In this document: positions 20,186-30,931 of the stretch, one piece after another
How positions within the stretch are numbered: the stretch's first letter is position 1
How the letters are laid out: the number at the start of each line of letters is the position of its first letter
From: Meconema thalassinum
Taxonomy: Eukaryota > Arthropoda > Insecta > Orthoptera > Tettigoniidae
DNA: 64,000 nt
Assembly: GCA_946902985.2 (NCBI GenBank)
Contig: OX336391.1
Span: forward strand, 195,550,289-195,614,288
Direction of reading: 5' to 3'
Program-made: the position numbers and the translations under genes
The notes under the pieces: model-generated
The model's database searches: none
What the model was told of the DNA's origin: nothing
Seen by the model: the letters and a program-made list of their open reading frames with translations, nothing else

Positions 20186-20406
20186 TTGGCTGGTGGTGTG
20201 GCTCAGCAGTTACGTTCGCACCTGCTGTTCCCGAGGTATCAGGATCGAGTCTAGGTTCAGTCAGTAGACATTTGAGGGTGCGCAAATGCGAGGGAGTACT
20301 TTGCCTTCGGGGCAAAATTACGGCACCTTGGCGTCTCTAAAATCCTCAGAAGCTAAAAGGAACGTAGAACCAATAACATTATTATTATTATTATTATTAA
20401 TATTAT
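20186..20406 (+). mobile_element. SINE-E, complete, with 11-bp target duplication
   Basis: Flanked by ACTTATTTATT at 20175-20185 and 20407-20417. The tRNA-like head is GGCTGGTGGTGTGGCTCAGC with B-box-like GGATCGAGTC. The body has CATTTGAGGGTGCGCAAATG, CGAGGGAG, CCTTCGGGGCAAAATT and GGCGTCTCTAAA, then (ATT)n. Other copies are at 37960, 39345, 41244 and 50240. Confidence 0.88.
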
Positions 20407-20417
20407 ACTTATTTATT

Positions 20418-20799
20418 ATTTACATTTCATACATTGTACAAGGGACTACTTCAATAGAGAAAAGTCCTCTCGGCACGCCGGAAGGCGGAGGTAGATTTCA
20501 TCGGGCAAACTTGGGGATAGGCGAAAATGGCAGAATATGCCCGTTTACGTAGAAGGGTCACACCTCATTTATTGTGAGAAAGTATTTTATAATTGGAGCT
20601 TAATTAACTTTGTTTTTCTTCATTTTATGCATATTTTAAACCTTTTATTGTCTTATGGGGACGGTAACCTTCTTGTCATTTGGGGTACATTTTTATACTT
20701 GTGGTCACACTGTCCTTATGCAAGGTTTCGACACTGATGTGTAACTATGTAACGGTCTGTTACTTCTTCACGCAAAATTATATCTCCCGCAGATATTTT
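20418..20799. other. No gene recognised
   Basis: No repeat or coding signal supported. Confidence 0.4.
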
Positions 20800-21180
20800 G
20801 GTTGGTTCCTCAGTTTAGGGACTGCGACAACGCGGTCATGTAGCCTCGTGTACTTTGGGTGAGTGTAGAATCTGTATGATAAACAGTGTGAATTGTGATG
20901 GTTGAATTAGTCTATAATTCAGGTAAGGACTGCAGACGGTCAATTTCAACCAGTAGTTCCTAATGTTGCTACCGGATACTACAGTCAACGTCACCTAGCT
21001 GGTAGGAGATGCCACCGCAACCAGCAACTCGCAACGAACGTTGGATCTTCTCCTCCGAAGGAAAGCATACTGAGGGATTTTTAGCGCTCTTAGAAAATCC
21101 GACGACTTCGGCCGGCTTTGAACCCACGAACTCGGGCACAGAAGTTCAGCATACTACCAGTTACGTCACCGAGGCCGCTT
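20800..21180 (-). mobile_element. SINE-A, internally deleted
   Basis: The minus strand begins GCGGCCTCGGTGACGTAACT (head), with GGGTTCAAAGCCGGCCGAAG (B-box), then TCGTCGGATTTTCTAAGAGC and CCTCAGTATGC. The middle is shortened, and it ends in the shared 3' domain and GGAACCAACCAAAA. It is SINE-A with a deletion between the CTTTCCTTCGGAGGAGAAG block and the CGTTGACTGTAG block. Confidence 0.8.
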
Positions 21181-21225
21181 CTCACTTAGTCAGATGGAAA
21201 ACTGAATGTGATCGCGTGCAAGTGC

Positions 21226-21286
21226 GTTGTCATGGCAACGTCTGATGGCTCATCCCTCATCAATTTAGTTGTGTTGCCATGGCAAC
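21226..21286. promoter_or_regulatory. Pair of RFX X-box-like sites
   Basis: GTTGTCATGGCAAC (21226-21239) and GTTGCCATGGCAAC (21273-21286) are 47 bp apart. Both fit the inverted-repeat consensus bound by RFX winged-helix factors, and the second is a perfect palindrome. Each is followed by a similar CTCTGATRGCTC, so the pair arose by local duplication. No gene is adjacent, so a regulatory role is unproven. Confidence 0.4.
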
Positions 21287-21289
21287 CTC

Positions 21290-21768
21290 TGATAGCTCTT
21301 GGCATTTTCTTACAATTCCGAAATTTTTTTCTCATCCCTTGGCGTAATGGTGGGTCATATCAAAGATTCTTTCAGACAAAAGTTTTAGGTAATTATTAGG
21401 GGAATATTGTCCATTTTGTACGGTTTTTATATTGTGCCTATTAAGAGAGATATGATTACTGTTTCCCGAAAAAACCACTTTTCCCCACCCCTTTGGTCAA
21501 TGGTTTGTGCTATCAAAAAACTCTTCAAACATAAATTTTTGGGCCTTATTCGACACATAGTATGAACTTTGAATGGATTCGATATTTCAAATATTAAGAG
21601 AGTTATAGCGATATTTCACTTTTTCGAAAAAGACCCCCATTTTCACCCCCGTCGACCGATTGTGCCCATTAACGAACTCGACCGAGATTTTATAGGGATA
21701 CATATTATGTAAAAAATCTAATTAATTGGTGCAAAATTGCGGTAGTTATCGTGTCCACAAGAAACTGA

Positions 21769-21800
<32 letters not shown>

Positions 21801-21949
21801 CTGTATATATACATAAATTATATATAAACTTTTTAACTGACGGTGGTTTTGGGGTCTAGGGGATGTGAAACGTTAAGATATGTTGAAATTTTCCGGAAGT
21901 CGAAACATGGTACCCATTGCAATAGTTAGCTTTCTAATGAAATCTACCT
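21290..21949. other. No gene; (TA)n tract
   Basis: Contains CCACCCCTTTGG and GACCCCCATTTTCACCCCCG stretches of unknown origin and a (TA)n microsatellite at about 21775-21800. No coding signal. Confidence 0.45.
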
Positions 21950-22132
21950 AACTGAAAGGAAAAAGACCGAGGGAAAGACCCAGAAAACGATGGATTGAGA
22001 CCGTGTGATCAGAATTGGAGAAAAAAAGGGCTGAAATGGGAAAAAGTTGTAGAACGAAAGTTGTACAATGACAGAAAGCAGTGGCGAGCGCTTGTCTACC
22101 GCCCCCGGGAAACTGGAGACGGAAAAGGATGA
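21950..22132 (+). pseudogene. LINE C-terminal tail fragment (second type)
   Basis: The plus frame reads RPRERPRKRWIETV, stop, then ELEKKGLKWEKVVERKLYND and RKQWRALV. This matches the well-known C-terminal block of RTE/CR1-like insect LINEs (RGRPRKRW, then DLKRRG, WEEVVEE, DRKKWR). One in-frame stop (TGA, about 22007) is present and the reverse transcriptase is missing. SINE-B follows at once. Confidence 0.6.
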
Positions 22133-22145
22133 CGATGATGACATT

Positions 22146-22445
22146 GTACCCCCACCCAATCATTGGGTACACTCAGCCTCGTGAGGCAAAAATGAGAAGA
22201 GGTGGGTTCGATTCCTACCTCAGCCATCCTGGAAGTAGTTATCCGTTGTTTTCCCATTTCTACTCCATGCAAATGTTAGAATGATACCTAACTTGAAGTC
22301 ACGGTCGCTTAGTACCCATATCCTACCTCAATTACAAATACACACACTAGTACAGACAATACAGTGGCACAGGATATCACACAAATTTACACACACCCAA
22401 GTACATGGGGCTACATGACCATCATGTTGCAAAGCCCCTTAAAGA
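22146..22445 (+). mobile_element. SINE-B, lacking the tRNA head
   Basis: Starts near TTGGGTACACTCAGCCTCGT and continues GAGGCAAAAATGAGAAGAGG, GGGTTCGATTCCTACCTCAG, CATCCTGGAAGTAGTT, TTTCCCATTTCTACTCCATG, the CACGGTCGCTTAGTACCC core, and the tail AATACACACACTAGTACAGA to ACATGGGGCTACATGACC. This is a good reference for the core and tail shared with SINE-G and SINE-A. Confidence 0.8.
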
Positions 22446-22926
22446 ATCAACAACTACATATTTTCTTGATGAGAAACCAGTGGAGTCTTTCGTTCCGTGC
22501 AAGGTGAATGATAGAGGACGACTTCTTTCTTGAGATACATGGATTAGAACTGCCCTGGGTCATAACCAAGTCAGGAAAGTATCCTTCTCAAAACGTGAGA
22601 TTCTCAGAATACCGGAAGCGATTGAAAAAGGTAGACTCTTCTTAACCACACAAGTCCACTTTGAACCATAAATGAGATGAGACCAGAATAGAGTTCTTAA
22701 TGCAGGTACGCATTATGTACAGTGCAAAACAGCATAAGTTTTCACTAGTAAGTCTTTAGAATGGTAGGAAGGAAATTAAAGGCAGTTACAAAAATGCACA
22801 TATCTGTGATGTTTTGCTACTGATAAAGGGCGCCGTATCTAAGCGAGGTTTGTAGCAGAAGAGCACAGGGAAATTCGTAATCGTATGTTGACGTCAATCA
22901 AAATTTGATCAAGGATTACAAAACGT
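22446..22926. other. No gene recognised
   Basis: No supportable feature. Confidence 0.4.
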
Positions 22927-23540
22927 TTTTGTTGTTGTTTTTGTTGTTTGAGTCTTCAGTCTTTTGACTGATTTAATACTGCATTCCATGCCTCCCTGTC
23001 CTGTGCTAATCGTTTCATTTCTACATAGCTGCCACACCTTACATCCAAGGAATCTGTTTAACATCTTGATCTACCCTTACAGTTCTTGTCCTCGTCCTTT
23101 CCTTCCATAACTAAGCTTATTATTCCTGGGTGTCTTAGTATGTGTCCTACCGACCTATCTCTTCTCTAGCAGTCGCCAGAAACATCTCTCCTCTCCCACT
23201 CTTCTTAATACCTCTTCGTTTTTAACCCTATCCATCCATCAATCTCCTGTAACACCACATTTCAAACGCTTCAAATCTCATCTTTTCTGCTACACCAATA
23301 GTCCATGTTCCACTTCCATAGAGTGCCATGCCCCAGACAAAGGCTTTCAAAAATGACTTCCTAATACCTAAATTTATAATAGATCTCAACAAATTCCTTT
23401 TTTGTAGAAATGCTTTCCTTGCCTGAGTCAACCTACTTTTAATATTCTCTTTGCTTCGTCCATCACTGGTTATCGGCTTTCTAAGTAACCTAAGTCTCCT
23501 ACTTCCTTGTCAAAATAGATCTCAAACTTGCTGATACAAG
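22927..23540 (-). pseudogene. RTE/BovB-like LINE, 3' fragment
   Basis: Minus-strand homolog of 25735-26572. Residues ARKAFLQKRNLL, GIRKSFLKAFVWGMALYGSG and AFEMWCYRRLMD are clear in one frame (23431-23228). Further 3' the frame breaks, but DNA similarity continues to the characteristic end CAGTCAAAAGACTGAAGACT plus CAAACAACAA. The catalytic domain is missing (5' truncation near 23540). A dead copy. Confidence 0.8.
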
Positions 23541-24430
23541 TTGCAATGACAGACAAACGTGGGATGTAACTCCTTACAAAATAATAGAATATACAGGTAC
23601 TATCGTCACTACGTCAACACTGGACAGCAATATTCTGTACTCAAGTACAGGAACATTGAACTTTCTAAGAACGGCCCTAATAATGCCTATAAGGAAGAAA
23701 TAGGACTTATAGTGCTGAAAGCAAAGGGCATAATGAAGAATATAGACAGTATCCCTAGTGAGTGAAGGGTTGGTAAGGAAGTACGGAAACCTTACTATTA
23801 ATAATGCAGAGTTTGGCAGTGAACTTTGGGACACTAACAGTGATTAGGAGCTCATAAATAACAATATTTTAATGTATTTTGCTCAGAACCTTTGTTTTGT
23901 TATTTCGAAAGGTCATTCATTATAGACCTATATCTTAATAAATATAGACAGTTGCATAATGACATATTGTGCCCTTATTGAGGATGGACCCAGGTTGTTT
24001 CTCAGAAGCGGTTGACTATTTGAATGTGAAGAGCGCGCCTGCTGGAGTTGGGAGATCGCCGTATACAGGAGAGCAGCTGAGTGAAGACCCGTGGCGCTGA
24101 CGACCAGTCATGGAGCATCACTATTGTCCAAAATTCGATGAGGTCGAACTACCAAAACATCGAGGGAATATGGGCCTTAAATTTTAGAAGAATATTTCAG
24201 AGCGATACGACGAGGGATGTCGGAGTTACGTGCAATTTTGTATTTGCAATCCGCAGAAGGGAGACGCAGTGGCCAGCGTAGCGCAAAGGAGCAGCGATAT
24301 AAGCCCAGTGCAGAAGAGGAGTGGTTGTCTTCTACTTGTCTCGTCTGAGTAGTGAGCAAGCTGTCTTCGTGGCTTATCTTCGTGGTGGATACCAATCCAA
24401 GAGCTAAATTACGATATTTGCATTAGCCGA
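23541..24430. other. No gene recognised
   Basis: Short frames only. Near 24000-24430 the DNA is less AT-rich and may belong with the repeat-rich block that follows, but I cannot name it. Confidence 0.4.
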
Positions 24431-24432
24431 CG

Positions 24433-24700
24433 AAGTTGTGGCCAACTGCCTAGACAGTGCGGGACAATATCCCAAGCCCAGCATTACGAATCTTGATAGA
24501 TGGGGCCAACTACAGTATCCTTGACATGTTGTGTTGGAGATATCCAACTCCCATAGAATTGTTACCCTACGAAACTGGAGCCAATCTGTTTGACGGATTG
24601 AGCGGGCGAGTATCCCAATTACAGAATAATCTTAGCCATCGTAGAGGCGCCAACTATGCTTTACATATTGTTTGGAAGAATATTCCAATCCCACAGTAGG
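24433..24700 (+). repeat. Four imperfect 64-75 bp repeats (GCCAAC to ATCCCAA)
   Basis: GCCAAC/GCCAAT occurs at 24441, 24505, 24580 and 24649. Each is followed 30-45 bp later by a GGACAATATCCCAA-like block (ATATCCCAAGCC, ATATCCAACTCC, GTATCCCAATTA, ATATTCCAATCC). An open frame of 80 residues crosses it, but its periodicity follows the DNA repeat. Confidence 0.5.
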
Positions 24701-24953
24701 CATCTATGTGGAAAATTGTATATCCTAGTGAATAGCTTAAACATTTAAATAAGCTCAAAAGGATTGTAAGTGTATTGCGCCAGTTGAATGACAGTGGCAT
24801 GTAAGTTCAACAGTAACCTTAAGTCTACAGCCAAAGTATTGAAATTTATTCAATTGAATTTACGGAGTCAACGCATCAGCACATCGCCAGCTATATGTAA
24901 GCTACAACTATACATTTTAGTAGCTAGTGCTATGTTTCAGCAAACAAAAATTC

Positions 24954-25501
24954 ACACAAGACACGGCACAAACCTAGAAGAATTGCTGAGTTTTAATTCA
25001 CCGGCCGTGAAAGCCAATATACCATCTTTTTGGAAGCCTTCATAGGGAGGTTAAGGCTGCTTGAGCTTTTAGTTCTCGTAGTCAAGTGGTGCAGTTGCAC
25101 CTTATATAAAGGGAGGTGGCGCGCAGTTCGTCACTCATGTGGGGGTCCGGGCGGGGACACCAAGAGCCCGCCGATGAGCCTAGCTTGGTGTCCTAGGCAA
25201 AACCCCACACAAGACACGGCACAAACCTAGAAGAATTGCTGAGTTTTAATTCACCGGCCGTGAAAGCCAATATACCATCTTTTTGGAAGACTTCATAGGG
25301 AGGTTAAGGCTGCTTGAGCTTTTAGTTCTCGTAGTCAAGTGGTGCAGTTGCACCTTATATAAAGGGAGGTGGCGCGCAGTTCGTCACTCCTGTGGGGGTC
25401 CGGGCGGGGACACCAAGAGCCCGCCGATGAGCCTAGCTTGGTGTTCTAGGCGAAACCCCACACAAGACACGGCACAAACCTAGAAGAATTGCTGAGTTTT
25501 A
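24954..25501 (+). repeat. 253-bp tandem duplication carrying a core promoter
   Basis: The unit starts ACACAAGACACGGCACAAAC at 24954, 25207 and 25460 (third copy partial, 42 bp). The two full units differ at only a few bases. Each contains TATATAAA (25103 and 25356) and an initiator-like TCACTC 30 bp further on, followed by a GGGGGTCCGGGCGGGG block. The composition and the AATAAACC signal near 25630 suggest an LTR or similar element end, but no gag/pol is visible. Confidence 0.8.
25103..25136 (+). promoter_or_regulatory. TATA box plus initiator, first unit
   Basis: TATATAAA at 25103-25110 and TCACTC at 25131-25136. The initiator A is 30 bp from the TATA start, the standard arthropod spacing. 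It is repeated exactly at 25356-25389 in the second unit. Confidence 0.45.
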
Positions 25502-25734
25502 AAAATTCAACCCTTTCTATGCAAATTTTGGTGCTCTCGACGAATTTTTCAACTCGTCGGAAGCAAGTTAGTTTTCTACGTAAAGTTTGGGATTATGCCG
25601 TGGCCTTCTATTTTTCAATTATTTATTGAATAAACCTTTTGAGAATGCGGATTTACTGTATAACAAGTACACCAGTGACAGTATCGTCGTGTTTGCGATT
25701 CAGTAATTTCGCCACGCTATATTTCTATGTGGAT

Positions 25735-26572
25735 CACAGAAGTGAAGATTCAAGGAGAAATAATTTCAACTCTGAGATTTGCTGATGACATCGTCATCTT
25801 GGCCGACAAGCCTGAGGATTTGAATTAGTTTTTGAATGGTATGGACTCCGTCTTACGGAAAGAATTCATGATGAAAATAAATAAATATAAAACAAAAATA
25901 CTGGAATGCAGCCGAAATAAATCAGAAATCTCTATGGAGATCAAATTGGCAGGTGAAAAGCTGAAGGAAGTAGGAGACTTCTGTTACTTAGGAAGCAGAA
26001 TAACCAGTGATGGTCGAAGCAAAGAGGATATTAAAAGTAGGTTGGCTCAGGCAAAGAAAGCATTTCTACAAAAAAAGGAATCTGCTGACATCGAATATAG
26101 ATTTAGGTATTAGGAAGTCATTTTTGAAAGCCTTTGTCTGGGGCGTGGCGCTCTATGGAAGTGAAACTTGGACTATTGGTGCAGCAGAAAAGAGGAGAAT
26201 TGAAGCATTTGAAATGTGGTGTTACAGGAGAATGATGAAGATCAGATGGGTAGATAGGGTTACAAACAAAGAGGTATTAAGACGAGTGGGAGAGGAGAGA
26301 TGTTTTTGGCGACTGCTAATGAAGAGAAGATATAGGTTGGTAGGACACATACTAAGACACCCAGGAATAGCAAGCTTAGTTATGGAAGGAAGGGTCGAGG
26401 ACAAAAACTGTAGGGGTAGACCAAGGTTAGAATATGTTAAACAGATTGCCTCGGATGTAGGGTGTCGGAGCTATGTAGAGATGAAACGAATAGCTCAAGA
26501 CAGGGAGGCATGGAGAGCTGCATCAAACCAGTCAAAAGACTGAAGACTCAAACAACAACAACAAAAGACTAT
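25735..26572 (+). pseudogene. RTE/BovB-like LINE, reverse-transcriptase 3' half
   Basis: The frame opens with the catalytic motif RFADDIVILA (FADD codons 25778-25789), meets an in-frame TAG at 25826, and continues through GDFCYLGSRI. It shifts frame in a run of A near 26075, after which GIRKSFLKAFVWGVALYGSE, EAFEMWCYRRMM, VTNKEVLRRV, GHILRHPG and RPRLEYVKQI follow in order. The last block REAWRAASNQSKD ends in TGA, then AAGACTCAAACAACAACAAC. This tail is diagnostic of insect RTE-type elements. The N-terminal endonuclease and fingers are missing. One stop plus one frameshift make it non-functional, though only lightly decayed. Confidence 0.85.
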
Positions 26573-27369
26573 TCCAGAATTTTTATTGACTATGGACATT
26601 TTTCATAGTTGTGCTCCAAGCAGAATTTAATTATTTGGAGTAGATGCCCATATTAATCATCATGATAATAATAATTATAAAATAATATTGTCAAAAATTC
26701 GATTTTTTCTGTGATTAATGAGTGAATAATAATAATAATAATAATAATATGTTTGAACAAGTTGTAAATAAATCCATGTGTTGGTACATAAATTGACATA
26801 TTTTGAAAAGTCTTAGAGTTGACATCCAGAGATTATGATAATAATAATTTTGAAAATTTTTGAATGAAAATGTTGCGATGAGTATAATAATTCCTGGTGA
26901 AATACAAGCTGCTGTATGATAATTTAGAGATTTGGTTAACTTATAATATCGGATAATAATGATAATAAGTTAAATAAATGCACAGTAAGTAGTTTGGGAA
27001 CGGAAGGTTTTCCTATTCTAGAAGGACCTTGTATAATGTAGGGGAAATTTTGTGACATGGGGTTATAGCTTTTAAAAGCATAAATATAAACGAGAAGAAA
27101 TAAAATCAACTATTAACTACGTGACGGATAGCTGGTATAGTTTGTATGTTTAAATTCGGTTACATGTATGTGACATGGCTCAGTAATGATGGTATAAACC
27201 ATTGTGTGCAGCCTATAGAGCTGAATGGTATTATTAATGGTTATATGAAAAAAGTGTCAGTTTGAGGGAATGATTCTTTGCCCCATACCGTGATTAAAAG
27301 AATAATATTCCAGATGTCAGATAGGACTGATAATTTTTCTGAACATCTTCGGAGGGAGTGTGTAGATAT
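26573..27369. other. AT-rich DNA, no gene recognised
   Basis: Contains short AAT/ATA tracts (about 26730). No coding region is supported. Confidence 0.45.
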
Positions 27370-27371
27370 GT

Positions 27372-29318
27372 AAATCATTTTATTATTTAGCGAATGATGC
27401 TTACAAGACAGAAAAGAATTATATACACTATTTACAATAAACACTATTCACAGCATTAGAGCCATCTCTTCAAATCTGGACAGGAAGGTCTGTAATCCAC
27501 GCAATTGTATCAGGAGTTGCTGAGTGGAGATCATCCAAGGCACCGGGATATGAATGCAGAGGGCACTCCTGCACAATATGCTCGATAGTCTGCATTTCAA
27601 AACCACAGTCACATCGGGGGGAATCTATCCAACCCCACTGGTTTAGGGCTGCACCTGTTCGACCAGTACCACGTCGGATTCTGTTGAGCCTTAACCAAAC
27701 TGCCCGAGGAAGATTAAAACCAGCAAGTCTTGTGGTGGGGTCACAGATTTGAAGTAGGCCGCGAGGTGAGGAGTTTCGCCATTCATCTCTCCAGGCATTT
27801 CGGAGGTTGAACTCAGTGGACGAAAGATCAATAGCCATTTTGCATGCTGGCTTTCGGAATTTCAACCTCTTTGTAGAGAGCAGTATGACATCCTGATGAA
27901 TATGAAGCTCAGCATTTTCTTTGATCCTGTACCACAAGCGAACAAGAGCTTGCTGTCTCCTTATGGGTTGGAGCGATATTACAATGTACAGGTAGCCACT
28001 GGGTAGGGGTGCAACGTAGAGTACCTGAGATGGTGCGCATTGCCTGGCGGAGTTGTATATCTACGAGTTGGCAGTGAGAGCTGTTCAACCACACGCCTGC
28101 ACAATATTCAGTTGGAGAATACACGACAGCCAGAGCGGTAGTCCTGAGTGTGCTGGTGTCAGCGCCCCATGATGTTCCAGCTAACCTACTAAGTAGGTTA
28201 TAGCGACTTTTTAGTTTTGCAGCAGTTTTTTCTGTATGTTGTTGATAAGTCAGTGTCCTGTCCAATGTTATACCAAAGTACTTAGGACATCTGTTGTACT
28301 TTAGGTATTGATTCCTAAACTTAACTCTAGGTTGGTAGTTTGCATCTAGGTTGTTAAGGTGCAGTGTGGCAACTTCAGATTTTGAAGCACTTGGCTGGAG
28401 GCGCCACTTCTTGAAGTACTCATCCATCTTCTGAAGATCTGCATTCATTGTATCCTCTGCTTCATTAAAGGTGGTATTTTGGACTGTAAGATTTATATCG
28501 TCCGCATAGATGAATTTTCGGGATACAGTTTCGGGCAGATCATGGGTATACAAGTTGAATAGCAGAGGGGATAGAACTGATCCCTGTGGCAGACCATTAT
28601 TAATAGTGTGGAACCTGCTTCTAACATTTTCAGTGAACACTTGGAATAGCCTGTTACTCAGCATATTGCCAATCAGGGTGACTATTTTAAGGCAAGGAAC
28701 TGCCTTTATAAGTTTGAGGAGAAGTCCTTTCCTCCAGACAGTATCATAGACTGCTGAGAGATCCAGGAAGACAGAAACACTTTAGGGTTTCTTCTCAAAA
28801 CCAGCTTCTAGATAGGAAGATAGGGTAAGGACTTGATCTCAGCAGTCTCGTTTTGGGCGAAATCCAGCTTGTTCAACAGGAATTAGGGACTCAATTACAG
28901 GAGCAATCCTATTCAGTAAAAGCCTTTCAAGTAGTTTGGAGGTGACACTAAGTAAGGAAATAGGTCTGTAGCTTTGAGGTAGCTTAGGATCCTTCCCTGG
29001 TTTCAATATTGCAATAATTTTGGTCTTCTTGAAGGATGGAGGCAGGCGTCCTGAATGCAGAATGGAGCTGCATGAAGCGAGCCATCGCTTGGTTGCTGGG
29101 CCACATTTCTTAAGGAACTCTGGGTACACACCATCAAATCCTACTGCTTTGCCAGTCTGAAGACCATCTGAACCCTTTTGTATCTCTTCTAAAGAAAATG
29201 GGCGCGAGTACAACGGATGTGGTTGGACTTCTTGTTTTAACTGGTTGAATTCCAGTCGTATCTTTCTACTGAACTTCTTCTGTACTTCAGTCCTAGATGT
29301 AGAAACAAGTTGGTTAGC
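27372..29318 (-). pseudogene. Jockey/CR1-like LINE ORF2, 5'-truncated and broken
   Basis: Read on the minus strand: RT fingers (FKKTKIIAILKPGKDP, SYRPISLLSVTSKLLERLLL, VEQAGFRPKR), a TGA stop (28839-28841), a palm with FLDLSAVYDTVW (first catalytic Asp), a TAA stop at 28782-28784 just before it, NGLPQGSVLSPLLFNLY, then FIYADDINLTV (YADD at 28497-28508). Thumb and connection follow. After a frameshift near 27920 come RLNRIRRGTGRTGAAL and CDCGFEMQTIEHIVQECP, the C-terminal Cys/His block typical of jockey-type ORF2. The endonuclease is missing. Two stops and one frameshift make it a corpse. The 3' UTR probably runs to about 27372. Confidence 0.88.
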
Positions 29319-30017
29319 TATGGATTATACATTGATGTAAATAATCAAAGTGATAACAGAAAGGACTATCAATTTTTCTTGTTATCACACAAATAAGTGA
29401 AAATTATTTATCGTCGAAAAATGTAAATTATGGTGAATATTTCCAGTTCATCAAATGGATAGAGTTTTCTTCTGTGATCAGTGCATATTAGACAGGTTCC
29501 CAGTGGAATAGGGTGTTTTATCTTTGAGGTCAGTGTTCATTTATTTATTTTTCTCCCTGCGGAAAGAATGTTTTATTTTAGGATGCGTTGTGAAAGAAAA
29601 TAAAATGAGATATTATATTTTAGAAACTGTGGCATTTATATTTTCATGTTCCTTACTGAAGTGTGGGTCTCGAGATCAACTCAGCAAGCTTTTGTTTTAT
29701 GTTCGCCCAGATAGAGCTTGAGATGCTTTTGAGTCTCGCGCTGAGCTGATTTCGACATCCATGAATATGTGGGCGTTGGACTTTGGTCAAACGTGCACAA
29801 TATGTCCAAGTTTTTTATATATTGTTTTAGAAGATGTCATTAGACATACAAAGCCTACACCCTCACACAACCTTTCAGGGAGTCATTTCTAGCACTGGCA
29901 AAAAATTACAAACCTATACGTTTAATAATGAAATGACTCAAATAAACCTATTTTCTCAAAAACTGTGTTCGGTGGACGTGTGCTGTTTTGGGTATGACTT
30001 CTTCAATTGAGTTTCCA
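29319..30017. other. No gene recognised
   Basis: No coding or repeat signal supported. Confidence 0.4.
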
Positions 30018-30352
30018 AGCGGCTTCGGTGCCGTGGTTGGTAGCATGCAGAGCTGCTGTGCCCAAAATAGTGGGTTCAAACACGGCCGAAGTCGTCGGAT
30101 TTTTTAATAGCGTGAAAATCCTTCAGTATGCCTTCCTTCGGAGGGGAAGTGAAGCCGCACCGTGGTCCCATGTCATAGATTTATGGCATGTAAAAGATCC
30201 TTCCACAGACTAAACTTGTGTGAAGGTAAGTTTCTAGGTTAGATTTCGTTGGAACGCTCTATCAAAGTTCCAACTTTCACCACTGGGTATCAGTGACATC
30301 GGGTGGCGAAAGTTGGAACTACTTGAAATTGAACGGAACTTGTAGCTCACCC
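30018..30352 (+). mobile_element. SINE-A, 3' truncated
   Basis: The head GCGGCTTCGGTGCCGTGGTT-GGTAGCATGCAGAGC, B-box GGGTTCAAACACGGCC, then GTCGTCGGATTTTTTAATAG, CCTTCGGAGGGGAAGTGAAG and CATAGATTTATGGCATG. It ends in the GGCGAAAGTTGGAACTACTT block. The shared 3' tail is missing. Confidence 0.8.
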
Positions 30353-30569
30353 TATGTGTGTCCATTTGAAGCAGCTAAAGCCTCTGGCGAACCGAACATG
30401 TCCTCGGACACTCCCGGCACTAAAGACCATACACTAAATAAATACATAAATTGAGTTACCAAAACTGTCACACCGGAAGTTGTCGTTTAAGAGATGGACT
30501 TAGATTGCGCAATAGCTCTGCGGGTTATTTCATAACCCCCTCATCCCTTCGAATTAAATACACAATGTG

Positions 30570-30895
30570 TTGTTGTTGATTCATTTAGTGGATATGTTAT
30601 ATCGTGGCCAAATAGCTTGGGTATGTATGGAATCTCTCTGGTAACCTGTGTTACTGTAATGGCTGTACTAGTATGAGTGTTTATTTTTTGAGTTAGGATT
30701 TGGGTAGGACGTGGCCGTGGCCTCAATTTTAGTATCATCCCTGCAGTTGTTTGGTGTGGAAGTGGAGAAACTACGGGAAACTACTTAGGATGGCTGAGGT
30801 AGAAATAAAACCCACCTCGTCTCATATATAGGCTACAGTACTTCACAAGGATGAGTGAACTCCGTTGGAGTTCTAAGACCAGAATAATTTTTTTT
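30570..30895 (-). mobile_element. SINE-B, minus strand
   Basis: The minus strand contains CACTCATCCTTGTGAAG, GGTTTTATTTCTACCTCAGC, CATCCTAAGTAGTTTCCC, ACTTCCACACCAAACAACTG, GGCCACGGCCACGTCC, and the tail CACTCATACTAGTACAGCCA. Confidence 0.75.
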
Positions 30896-30931
30896 TGACT
30901 GAGCTGGAATAGATACGATTCAAGCCCATTT

